From NCBI GenBank assembly GCA_964463145.1, contig CAYXBG010000050.1, forward strand, positions 1 to 13,160: a DNA stretch of 13,160 nt. The letters are read 5' to 3'. The first letter of the stretch is position 1. Every line of letters starts with the position of its first letter. This document shows positions 1 through 7,022 of the stretch, one piece after another. This stretch comes from CAYXBG01 sp964463145. Its GTDB lineage: Bacteria; Acidobacteriota; UBA6911; RPQK01; CBDAPI01. The position numbers and the translations under genes are program-made. Below the pieces are notes generated by a model. The model searched no databases and was not told the origin of the DNA. It was given only the letters and a program-made list of their open reading frames with translations.

Positions 1-318
1 GTCGAGAAGTACCCGGTACGTTTCGACATCGACCTGGGAATCTGTGTTTACTGTGGATATTGTGTTGAGGTTTGTCCCGAGGATGCTATCCGCATGGACA
101 CAGGGATCCTTGATATTGCAGCCTACTCAAGAGAGGAGATGCAGCTTGATATACACGAGCTCATGGACCCAGAGCTTCGGAAGCCCCTCAAGGATTGCAA
201 CTTGAAATTCCCTCATCAATGCACAAAGGAATCGAGTGAAATCAAGGGCACCTGGCCCGCAATCGAGAGCCCTACTAGTATTGAGACTGGCAAGGCAAGA
301 GACGAAAACACCTCTTGA
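1..318 (+). CDS. nuoI: NADH-quinone oxidoreductase subunit I (NuoI-like), C-terminal part
   Basis: This is the 3' portion of a gene whose start lies before the window; the frame is open from base 1 to the TGA at 316-318 and gives 105 residues. It contains one complete 4Fe-4S motif, CxxCxxCxxxCP, with cysteines at residues 15, 18, 21 and 25 of the visible part. The motif is preceded by PVRFDIDL and followed by EDAIRMDTG, the arrangement around the second cluster of NuoI, the two-cluster ferredoxin subunit that passes electrons through the peripheral arm of respiratory complex I. The first cluster would lie upstream. About 65 polar, probably flexible residues follow the AYSREEM segment, a long tail for this family. 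The next gene is not nuoJ, so this may be the end of a partial nuo operon. Another NuoI-like 2x4Fe-4S ferredoxin is possible but less likely. Confidence 0.82.
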   Translation, partial: VEKYPVRFDIDLGICVYCGYCVEVCPEDAIRMDTGILDIAAYSREEMQLDIHELMDPELRKPLKDCNLKFPHQCTKESSEIKGTWPAIESPTSIETGKARDENTS

Positions 319-442
319 GAGTATGACTAGTCCACGGTTCGGAGCCATTAAAACCCTTTCCCTCATTCATTCTCAACCTAGAAAATCTGGTGTCCGGGCA
401 AGTGGCTAGAAGACTGATATGGAACCACGTATTCTTGGTGAC

Positions 443-448
443 AGGAGA
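443..448 (+). promoter_or_regulatory. Shine-Dalgarno site deciding the ThuA-like gene start
   Basis: AGGAGA lies seven bases before the ATG at 456. It selects that codon over the in-frame ATG at 390, which has no comparable site and would place 22 polar residues before the signal peptide. Confidence 0.75.
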
Positions 449-455
449 TAAAATA

Positions 456-1553
456 ATGAATCGATTGGTAATGATGCTGATATTCATACTGAGCCTCGCT
501 TGGCCCGTTTTGGGTGCTGGGCAGTGGATCGTCTACGAAGGCACCAGTGGGCCTGGACAAGGGAAACACATTGTCCTAATCTCAGGAGACGAGGAATACC
601 GTTCGGAAGAAGCACTGCCTCTACTGGCAAGAATTTTAGCGACGCACCATGGATTTAAGTGCACCGTTCTCTTCGCTATTGATCCTACAACGGGAATAAT
701 AAATCCTAACAACCGTAATCATATCCCGGGTTTAAAAGCTCTCGATTCAGCCGACCTAATGGTTATCTTTACACGTTTTCGTGATTTACCTGATGAGCAA
801 ATGCAATATATCGATAACTATCTTCAATCAGGCAAGCCAGTCGTTGGAATTCGAACTTCTACCCATGCCTTCCTTTCAGATTCCAACAATAAATGGGGCC
901 ACTACGCCAACGGATATGATGGCGGGAAAAAAGCCTGGAAAGATGGATTCGGACGCTTGGTTTTGGGGGAAAAATGGATTAGCCACCACGGCCGGCATCG
1001 ACATCAAAGTACGCGTGGAATCATAGCACCTGGAGCAACGAGTCACCCCATCACACGCGGCCTAAAAGATATCGATATCTGGGGACCTACTGATGTTTAT
1101 GGGGTGCGACTACCTCTTCCAGATGGTGCTCAACCATTGGTGCTAGGCCAGGTAGTCAATCGCCGTGGAGAATACGACTCACAAGATACACTGTTCGGAA
1201 TGCGCCCTACTGACGACGATATAGTGGGGGAGCATTCCGGACATGAAGGTAAAGGCAACCTGAATGACCCAATGATGCCAATCGCCTGGACAAAACCTTA
1301 TAGACTCCCTGGAGGCAAAGTGGGTAAGGCTTTCTCCTCCACCATTGGGGCCTCAACCGATCTGCTTTCAAAAGGCACTCGACGTCTACTTGTAAACGGA
1401 ATCTACTGGGCCACTGGCCTGGAAAAGGAAATCCCGCCGAAAGGAGCTAGAGTCCAGGTCGTCGGTGAATATAGGCCCACAGGTTACGGATTCAGAAAAG
1501 GCGATTACTGGTTACGTCAAGGCCTTCGGACATCAGACCTTCAAGCGAAGTAA
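456..1553 (+). CDS. Exported ThuA-domain (trehalose-utilisation-like) protein
   Basis: This encodes 365 residues. The start at 456 is chosen because it has a good ribosome binding site and directly begins a Sec signal peptide: a short basic start, a hydrophobic run at residues 4-19 and a likely cleavage near PVLGA at 17-21. The mature protein carries a ThuA-like domain of the glutamine-amidotransferase-like fold. A first beta strand with LISGDEEYRSEE is at about residues 40-52, LMVIFTRFRDLP at 101-112, GIRTSTHAF at 131-139, a histidine-rich SHHGRHRH at 176-183, and MPIAWTKPY at 274-282. The C-terminal GTRRLLVNGIYW at 307-318 is typical of ThuA-like proteins that are common in Planctomycetes and Verrucomicrobia. 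Family members are linked to carbohydrate use, but the reaction is generally unproven, so the trehalose name should not be taken literally. It converges on the aldolase-like gene with only 27 bases between the stops. I see no clear promoter in 319-442. Confidence 0.85.
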   Translation: MNRLVMMLIFILSLAWPVLGAGQWIVYEGTSGPGQGKHIVLISGDEEYRSEEALPLLARILATHHGFKCTVLFAIDPTTGIINPNNRNHIPGLKALDSADLMVIFTRFRDLPDEQMQYIDNYLQSGKPVVGIRTSTHAFLSDSNNKWGHYANGYDGGKKAWKDGFGRLVLGEKWISHHGRHRHQSTRGIIAPGATSHPITRGLKDIDIWGPTDVYGVRLPLPDGAQPLVLGQVVNRRGEYDSQDTLFGMRPTDDDIVGEHSGHEGKGNLNDPMMPIAWTKPYRLPGGKVGKAFSSTIGASTDLLSKGTRRLLVNGIYWATGLEKEIPPKGARVQVVGEYRPTGYGFRKGDYWLRQGLRTSDLQAK

Positions 1554-1580
1554 TCCGATCACAATAGACGTTCCAGCTCA

Positions 1581-2666
1581 TTAACGAATACGTCCGCGCG
1601 CGGAGATCTCCCACTCGTCCACAACTTCTTTTTGACGTGTCCCCCAAACCCGGTCATGCATATTGACACAAGTGCAAATATGGTTGGGTATGATCTGGAG
1701 TTGCTGCCCAATTTCAAGCTTTATTCCCGGCGGAAGTTGTAAGTATCCATGTTCCTCATTCATCTTGGTGAAGACAACATCAGGATACCCCTTCACGATC
1801 CCGTGCCCGACACCGTTACCAGACATGAGTGAGTCACTTGAAAAAGTCTTGGAGCCTCCATCGATGATCGCCTGACCGGACACTGCAGTACTCACTACCG
1901 TAACCAAGACTGACCCGGCACATTGTGACTCCGAGCAAGCACCAAATTCCACGGTGTTGCGGTCATTGAAAATATATGTCCCAGGCCTAATTTCTGTTAA
2001 CCCCTCAACAAGATGCGAATAGTATGCTGAAGGAGTACTGCCTCCTGTAACTACAGGGACATCAATGCCCTCGCGGGAAAACATCTCCAGCTGCATACCC
2101 AATTCAGAATTCAATCGATTCACTGCACCTATCTGCCCATCCAGATCAGGAGACAGGTGTCCTGAGTAAAGCATCAGTCCCTTGAACTCGAGCTCAGGTC
2201 TGGCATCTATAACTTTAGCCAGCTGGACCGGATTTTCCCCGGGAGGCAGGCCACAACGACGCATCCCGAAGTCTATCTCTACAAGGACTTCTAGGGATTT
2301 TCCTATCGCAGCTTGAGAAACCCAATCGACAGCTTCCTCACTATCCAAGGAAACCACTAATCGACTCCTCTCCATAACAGCTGCCAGACGTCTTACCTTG
2401 TGTCTTCCTATAACTGGATAGGCAAGAAGTATTCCGTCAACCCCACCCTCAGACATGATTTCTGCTTCTCCGATTTTGGCTACCGTAATCCCGCAAGCGC
2501 CCAATTCTATCTGTCTTTTTGCCAGTCCAAGGGTTTTATGAGTCTTGATATGGGGTCGCAACTCAATGTTCTTCTCCTGACAATAAGTTGCCATCCGATT
2601 AAGATTATCTTCCATGCAATCGAGATCTATTAAAAGCGCTGGTGTATCGAGTTCGTTCAACTGCAT
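1581..2666 (-). CDS. PLP-dependent D-threonine aldolase / D-serine dehydratase family enzyme
   Basis: This encodes 361 residues with an alanine-racemase-type N-terminal barrel followed by a D-serine-dehydratase-like C-terminal beta domain. The start at 2666 is chosen because GGGAGGT stands just upstream and because DTPALLID, the usual N-terminal motif, follows within six residues; an in-frame ATG at 2723 would add 19 residues. RPHIKTHKT at residues 37-45 holds the probable PLP lysine, K41 by family comparison. TGGSTPS at about 225 fits the phosphate-binding loop. Near the end, PNHICTCVN carries the HxC pair, H329 and C331, at the position where this family binds its divalent metal. The enzyme should act in the cytoplasm on a D-beta-hydroxy amino acid, cleaving D-threonine-type substrates to glycine and an aldehyde or dehydrating D-serine; I cannot say which. 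It follows the sulfatase-like gene by 76 bases and is probably in its operon. Confidence 0.9.
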   Translation of the reverse strand: MQLNELDTPALLIDLDCMEDNLNRMATYCQEKNIELRPHIKTHKTLGLAKRQIELGACGITVAKIGEAEIMSEGGVDGILLAYPVIGRHKVRRLAAVMERSRLVVSLDSEEAVDWVSQAAIGKSLEVLVEIDFGMRRCGLPPGENPVQLAKVIDARPELEFKGLMLYSGHLSPDLDGQIGAVNRLNSELGMQLEMFSREGIDVPVVTGGSTPSAYYSHLVEGLTEIRPGTYIFNDRNTVEFGACSESQCAGSVLVTVVSTAVSGQAIIDGGSKTFSSDSLMSGNGVGHGIVKGYPDVVFTKMNEEHGYLQLPPGIKLEIGQQLQIIPNHICTCVNMHDRVWGTRQKEVVDEWEISARGRIR

Positions 2667-2670
2667 TTCA

Positions 2671-2677
2671 AACCTCC
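2671..2677 (-). promoter_or_regulatory. Shine-Dalgarno site deciding the aldolase-like gene start
   Basis: On the minus strand GGGAGGT lies a few bases before the ATG at 2666. It is one of the strongest ribosome binding sites in the window and argues against the longer in-frame start at 2723. Confidence 0.75.
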
Positions 2678-2742
2678 CGAGAGATTGGAGCTCTTCAGCG
2701 TAAAATTCCCGCAACTGGAACACGTAGAAAAGTTTCGGATCA

Positions 2743-4971
2743 TTAGTGTTCGGCCTGTTGTTTCTCGATTTCCTGTAGAGCTCTAGCTATCTTCTCTTGA
2801 TCCTCATCCAGCTTCAAGGACATCACAAGAAGATTCTTTGCTTTAGAGTAGTGCCCTTTTCGAAAATGAAGCTCTCCTAAAAGATTGATCAGGCGAACAG
2901 CAGTCGGATTTAACTCTATTGCACGTTCCAGAGGGAGCAGTGCATCTTGGCTGCGCCCTACTCGCAGATAAGTTAGAGCCAGGTTGGCCCAACTCTCAAA
3001 ATCGGAAGGGTCGGATAAAGTGGCTTTCTCAAAAAATCGAATTGCACTCCTAAGGTTTCCTTGATTACCTTGTTTCTGACCAAGAAGGTTTAACGTTTTA
3101 GTCCACAACGACTGCAATTGCTCATTGCCGGGATCTTTTTGAATTGCATCCTCAAGCCTGAGTTGAGCCTTCTCCGGTTGTCTTATCTCTAGAAGAGCTG
3201 CAACTATAGACAATTCGACTCGATTGGCCTGTACCCCAGCCTTTTCTACAGCCTCGTAATACGCTAAAGCCTCTCTAGCGAGCCCTCGATCCAACAGCCT
3301 GTCACCACGCTCGAGAGTCTCTTGGGCCGCCGTGGAGTTCCGTTGAATCACTCTAGTAAAATGGCCTGCAGCCTTCTGGTAAAGGTTCAATTTCTCATGA
3401 AGCAGAGCTAGTCGATAGTGATAGTAAGCTGTCTCCCGACCCAATTCCAAAGTCCGTTGATAGCCTTGGATTGCTTCCTCATTCCTACCTGCATCGTAGA
3501 GAGCCTCGGCTAGTGAGTGGGCCGCCAGGAAATTGGTTGGATCTTCTTTCAAAATTCTGTGAAGTTTAATGATTCCAAGATCCAATTGCCTCTCACGAAT
3601 TGAAGCCAGTGCATCATCCATCTTTGTGACTAGATGAACCATCTTTTTGGGATCCGGGAGAAACTCTCCCCTTTTTTCAATTGCCTCTCGCGAACCAGTA
3701 ACAGAACCTACATAACCCAGTGAAGCTATTCGATTCAAAAGATCGACTGGAACTTCTTCTGTTGCTTTATCACTGTCCCCCTCGACATACATACTCTCCA
3801 AAACTTTTGCCATGGCAAAGATCTGGGACTTTCCCGTCTCGGCGATACTGTGCACTTCAGCAGGATCCGCAGCTAGGTCGTAAAGTTCTGGTAATGGGGC
3901 CTTAATATATTTCCATCGTTTGGACCGGAGCGCGACCAATTTGCTCCAGTTGTAAAAATCATTAGGCAGAAAGGTTTCCGCATAAAGACTATCCCGGGTT
4001 GGCTCCGACTCCAGAAAATCAAATCCCTCTATGCTCTCCGAACTAGACAATCCGAGGGAACCCAACAATGTAGGGAAAAGATCGGTTAACCCAAGTAAAA
4101 AATCCTGGTCGGAACTGCCCGGATGAATACCCGGACCGGACAAAATTAATGGTACGCGAAGTGTCGAATCATAAAGGAAAATCCCGTGAGTTTCCTCGCC
4201 GTGTTCCCCCAGTCCCTCTCCATGGTCGGAAGTTACAGCTGTGAGAGTATTCTCCCACATATCGGATTTTTTCAAGCCCTCGATTAGTTCCCCTATCTGT
4301 TCATCAACATAGGCGATTTCGTCATCATAGGTAGGCTGCTGAGGCCTGAGAGAGTGCCGTACTGGAGGCCTGTAAGGATCGTGTGGATCGAAATAATGTA
4401 CCCAAAGGAAAAACGGTCTTTCTCCATCTAAATCCTCTAACCACGAAAGTGCCAATTTGGTGACCTCAGATGCACTCCTCTCTGCAATAAATAATCCGGA
4501 ATCTCCCTTGCCGACATCGTCATCATATAGATCAAAACCCTGATCGAGACCGAATCTGTGATCTAGTACTGCAGCACCTATAATTGCACCTGTTTGATAT
4601 CCAGCAGACTTCAGTGCTTCTGTAAGTGTGTCTTCATCCTGCGGAAGGACATAGAAAGAATTATTTCGGATACCGTGTTGAAAGGGGAGTCTACCTGTAA
4701 GAATGCTTGCATGCGCAGGCAGAGTGACTGGAACTGGGGTAAAAACCTCTTTGTAGTATCTTCCCGAAGCCGCCAGGGCATCTAAATTTGGTGTCCGAGC
4801 TTTCTCCCAACCGTACACACCCAGACGATCCGCTCGCAAAGTATCAATCGTAACAAGGAGAAGAGAGGTAGTATGCTTGGATCTTTCTTTCCTGCAAGCT
4901 GTATGGCCTAAAAAAAGGCCAAGGATAACGAAAATCAAGGTGCTCCGAATCAGAGACTTCCTATTTCTCAT
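2743..4971 (-). CDS. Sulfatase-fold (alkaline phosphatase superfamily) lipoprotein with C-terminal TPR repeats
   Basis: This encodes 742 residues if it starts at the ATG at 4971. That start is preferred because it directly begins a signal sequence: basic MRNRK, a hydrophobic run at 9-21, then HTAC with C26 as a possible lipidated cysteine. The lipobox is imperfect, with His at -3. An in-frame ATG at 5052 would add 27 residues; neither start has a good ribosome site. Residues 35-410 form an alkaline-phosphatase-superfamily domain. The first metal motif VTIDTLRAD holds D43, TPNLDALA follows, the active-site segment is VTLPAHASILTG, and TSDHGEGLGEHGE holds D249 and H250. The nucleophile position is threonine (T83), not the Cys or Ser that becomes formylglycine, and the next motif residues are A and H rather than S and R. 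Residues 450-735 are helical TPR repeats, with clear units near SLAEALYDAGRNEEAI and ANLALTYLRVGRSQDAL. The protein is likely periplasmic and membrane-anchored. Phospho-transfer or hydrolysis is more likely than sulfate ester cleavage; the substrate is unknown. Confidence 0.85.
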   Translation of the reverse strand: MRNRKSLIRSTLIFVILGLFLGHTACRKERSKHTTSLLLVTIDTLRADRLGVYGWEKARTPNLDALAASGRYYKEVFTPVPVTLPAHASILTGRLPFQHGIRNNSFYVLPQDEDTLTEALKSAGYQTGAIIGAAVLDHRFGLDQGFDLYDDDVGKGDSGLFIAERSASEVTKLALSWLEDLDGERPFFLWVHYFDPHDPYRPPVRHSLRPQQPTYDDEIAYVDEQIGELIEGLKKSDMWENTLTAVTSDHGEGLGEHGEETHGIFLYDSTLRVPLILSGPGIHPGSSDQDFLLGLTDLFPTLLGSLGLSSSESIEGFDFLESEPTRDSLYAETFLPNDFYNWSKLVALRSKRWKYIKAPLPELYDLAADPAEVHSIAETGKSQIFAMAKVLESMYVEGDSDKATEEVPVDLLNRIASLGYVGSVTGSREAIEKRGEFLPDPKKMVHLVTKMDDALASIRERQLDLGIIKLHRILKEDPTNFLAAHSLAEALYDAGRNEEAIQGYQRTLELGRETAYYHYRLALLHEKLNLYQKAAGHFTRVIQRNSTAAQETLERGDRLLDRGLAREALAYYEAVEKAGVQANRVELSIVAALLEIRQPEKAQLRLEDAIQKDPGNEQLQSLWTKTLNLLGQKQGNQGNLRSAIRFFEKATLSDPSDFESWANLALTYLRVGRSQDALLPLERAIELNPTAVRLINLLGELHFRKGHYSKAKNLLVMSLKLDEDQEKIARALQEIEKQQAEH

Positions 4972-5238
4972 CCGTAACTCTGTGGGGAAAAATCGACCAT
5001 GGCTCCTCAGCAAGAAAGGAGGCACTCCAACTCTATTTCGGCATTTTCGCATAAATCGGACAGCTGGGGAAATTAAGCATCCTTACACCTCGGAGTCATC
5101 CATCTTTGGGAATCCCCCTCTACAATGTATTTACATCTGAAGAACTGACCAAAATACCCGCTGCAACATAGAGCGTAACACGTCGCAATGTAGACAGACT
5201 TCAGAAGAACATCAATCTCCATAAGTTGTTGATTCTAT

Positions 5239-5315
5239 TGGTCGGGACGGCGAGATTCGAACTCGCGACCCCCTGAACCCCATTCAGGTGCGCTACCAGG
5301 CTGCGCTACGTCCCG
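5239..5315 (-). tRNA. tRNA-Pro (anticodon GGG)
   Basis: The minus strand from 5315 to 5239 folds into a complete 77-base cloverleaf. The acceptor arms CGGGACG and CGTCCCG pair perfectly, the D arm is GCGC...GCGC with an AGCCTGGTA loop, and the anticodon stem CCTGA/TCAGG encloses ATGGGGT. The T arm is GCGAG-TTCGAAT-CTCGC. Position 33 is T and bases 34-36 are GGG, so the tRNA reads proline CCC and CCU codons, with G37 as expected for proline tRNAs. The discriminator base is A and the terminal CCA is encoded. No clear terminator follows it. Confidence 0.97.
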
Positions 5316-5331
5316 ACCCAAGAGGGGTCAG

Positions 5332-5337
5332 ATCATA
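5332..5337 (-). promoter_or_regulatory. Extended -10 promoter element for tRNA-Pro
   Basis: On the minus strand TGCTATGAT forms an extended -10 element (TGn before TATGAT, five of six matches to TATAAT) 16 bases before the mature tRNA 5' end. Transcription would start near 5325 and give a leader of about ten bases. No good -35 is visible, which an extended -10 can tolerate. The assignment comes from motif reading alone. Confidence 0.5.
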
Positions 5338-5407
5338 GCAAATTGAGGATTCCATAATCCAGGAAGTGCTGAGTCCTGTACACGAAACCTCTTCGACGAT
5401 CAAAGTA

Positions 5408-5824
5408 TTATGATTGCGACACAGAACAGTATGGGCAAATATCCACTCCTGTTTCTATCAACGAACTGCAATTCTCACATTCCATCTTGACACCCCGGGA
5501 TGCCCTAATGCTATTCAGGGCTTGCTCATAATCGTCTTCCCTAACCTGGACATGCACTTTCCCAAGCAGTGTCGTTTTGAATCCGTGGATATATCTAAGC
5601 GCTTCACCTTTCAACATGCAGTCAATTTTTTTCTCCGCCAGTAAACTCACTACGATTTGAGCTTCAGCTTCGCCATCACAGACCCAAACATCTATCAGTT
5701 CAATGGAAGGATCGGCCCTTGGCCTCTCAATAGTCTCGATCTCGGAAACGAGAGAAACCTGACAGACCCAGCATTCATCTACTGCTTGCTGGTACTCTCC
5801 TTCACATTCTGGACAATATTTCAT
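5408..5824 (-). CDS. DUF2007 (putative signal-transducing) protein with zinc ribbons at both ends
   Basis: This encodes 138 residues and is soluble, with no signal peptide or membrane segment. An N-terminal zinc ribbon uses C4, C7, C18 and C21 (CPEC and CWVC). The central part, about residues 45-108, matches the small ferredoxin-like alpha/beta DUF2007 domain: VWVCDGEAEAQIVVSLLAE, the short strand IDCMLKG, then KVHVQVREDDYEQALNSI. A second zinc ribbon uses C116, C119, C130 and C133 (CENC and CPYC). DUF2007 proteins are annotated as putative signal-transducing proteins, but their role is unknown. AGGAAG lies six bases before the ATG and supports this start. The gene lies about 90 bases upstream of the tRNA on the same strand and is divergent from the multicopper oxidase gene. 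No partner can be inferred safely. Confidence 0.8.
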   Translation of the reverse strand: MKYCPECEGEYQQAVDECWVCQVSLVSEIETIERPRADPSIELIDVWVCDGEAEAQIVVSLLAEKKIDCMLKGEALRYIHGFKTTLLGKVHVQVREDDYEQALNSIRASRGVKMECENCSSLIETGVDICPYCSVSQS

Positions 5825-5965
5825 TCCGGTCTTCCTAGTTTGAGATTATATGTCAAATCGAAAAACAGAAAACTAGTCAGTCTGATAATATTTTCAACTA
5901 AAATTCTAACCTCCCTATCTTAACTTTTATCTAAGAAAAATAACCCTTCTTCAAATTCCTTTCAC

Positions 5966-5993
5966 TTGACTTCGATACCCTTGCAGAGATACT
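5966..5993 (+). promoter_or_regulatory. Candidate sigma70-type promoter of the oxidase/ZIP operon
   Basis: TTGACT at 5966-5971 (five of six matches to the -35 consensus) is followed after 16 bases by GATACT at 5988-5993 (four of six, with the conserved A and final T present). Transcription would begin near 6000 and leave a leader of about 27 bases. I see no operator-like inverted repeat over it. Confidence 0.35.
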
Positions 5994-6026
5994 GGGTGGA
6001 TTAGAAATCCTAAGTTGAAACTATAA

Positions 6027-7022
6027 ATGAAAAAAGTAACCAGACGAGATCTCCTAGGAAGTGGTGCTGCTTTGGCTGGCACAGCAGGCGCCCAAAAATT
6101 AGTAAAGAGCGCCAAAGCTTCCGATCTTCCAGACACATTAGGAGCTAACCACCCTCACTTGGCCTCAGTAACTGGAGAGGTGAATCTAGAAGCATTCAAC
6201 CCCTCTACTTTTCTCTATGAATTCGACTACGGTAAGGTTTCGAAACTACCGGACGGTACTACTCTCCGTGAGTGGGAAATAGTATCCGTCGACAAAGAGA
6301 TCGAAATCGCTCCGGGAGTTTTCTTCCCTGCCTGGACTTATAATGGTCAAGTGCCCGGACCAACTCTCCGCTGCACTGAAGGAGATCAACTACGTATTCG
6401 ATTCAAGAATGGGGGCAGTCACCCGCACACAATACACTTCCACGGATTCCATAAGGCAAATATGGACGGAGTGTTCGAACTCGTCCATCCGGGCGAGGAA
6501 TTTGTCTATGAGTTCCCCGCTGACCCAATGGGGCTACATCTGTACCATTGCCACGCTGTACCTCTACGGAGGCACATCCACAAAGGTTTGTATGGGACAT
6601 TTATCATTGACCCAAAGGAATCTCGTCCCCAAGCCAGAGAAATGGTAATGGTGATGAATGGCTTCGATACGAATTTTGACAATGAAAACGAGATCTATGC
6701 CGTCAACACAGTAGCCTTCCACCATCAGAAACACCCTATAGATGTTATCCAAAACGAGCTGGTCCGCATCTATTTGGTTAATCTACTCGAATTTGATCTG
6801 ATTAACTCCCTGCATGTTCACGGAAATTTTTTTAACGTGTTCAGGACCGGAACAAAATTAATTCCTGACGAATTCACCGATACTGTCATGATGTGCCAGG
6901 GTGAACGGCATATTTTGGAACTCCGCTTCCCGCACAGAGGCAAATTTATGTTCCATGCTCATCAGAGTGAGTTTGCTGAACTCGGATGGATGGGATTATT
7001 TAATGTTAAGGAGCACGCATGA
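6027..7022 (+). CDS. Two-domain multicopper oxidase (type C-like), Tat-exported
   Basis: This encodes 331 residues. The N-terminus TRRDLLGSGAALAG is a twin-arginine signal, so the enzyme should be exported folded with its copper. Two cupredoxin domains follow (about 55-200 and 205-331). Domain 1 has NGQVPGPTLR at 106-115, HTIHFHG at 134-140 and YHCHAVPLRRHIHKGLYG at 173-190. Domain 2 has HVHG at 263-266 and HAH at 310-312. Eight histidines (137, 139, 174, 176, 263, 265, 310, 312) supply a full trinuclear copper site. The type 1 site is in domain 1 only, with H134, C175 and probably H183; L188 sits at the axial position usually held by Met. Compared with copper nitrite reductase, the catalytic Asp of that family is replaced by H137, so oxygen reduction with oxidation of a metal or organic donor is more likely than nitrite reduction. 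No strong ribosome site is visible. It overlaps the ZIP gene by four bases. Confidence 0.9.
   Translation: MKKVTRRDLLGSGAALAGTAGAQKLVKSAKASDLPDTLGANHPHLASVTGEVNLEAFNPSTFLYEFDYGKVSKLPDGTTLREWEIVSVDKEIEIAPGVFFPAWTYNGQVPGPTLRCTEGDQLRIRFKNGGSHPHTIHFHGFHKANMDGVFELVHPGEEFVYEFPADPMGLHLYHCHAVPLRRHIHKGLYGTFIIDPKESRPQAREMVMVMNGFDTNFDNENEIYAVNTVAFHHQKHPIDVIQNELVRIYLVNLLEFDLINSLHVHGNFFNVFRTGTKLIPDEFTDTVMMCQGERHILELRFPHRGKFMFHAHQSEFAELGWMGLFNVKEHA

Noticed and set aside
390..455. Longer start for the ThuA-like protein at 390
   Set aside because: It puts 22 polar residues before a clear signal peptide and has no ribosome site, while 456 has AGGAGA at the right distance.
5347..5360. GGATT-CCAT-AATCC hairpin between the DUF2007 gene and the tRNA
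   Set aside because: A five-base AT-containing stem with no T run is too weak to call a terminator.
5845..5856. TTGACA followed directly by TATAAT (minus strand) upstream of the DUF2007 gene
   Set aside because: The two boxes touch, without the 16-18 base spacer, so they cannot serve as one promoter. The TATAAT could be a -10 element, but no good -35 lies at the right distance.
5657..5923. Plus-strand open frame opposite the DUF2007 gene
   Set aside because: It is antisense to a gene with two conserved zinc ribbons and has no recognisable domain of its own.
6027..7022. Calling the copper enzyme a nitrite reductase (NirK)
   Set aside because: The NirK catalytic Asp is His here and eight histidines complete a trinuclear centre, as in multicopper oxidases.
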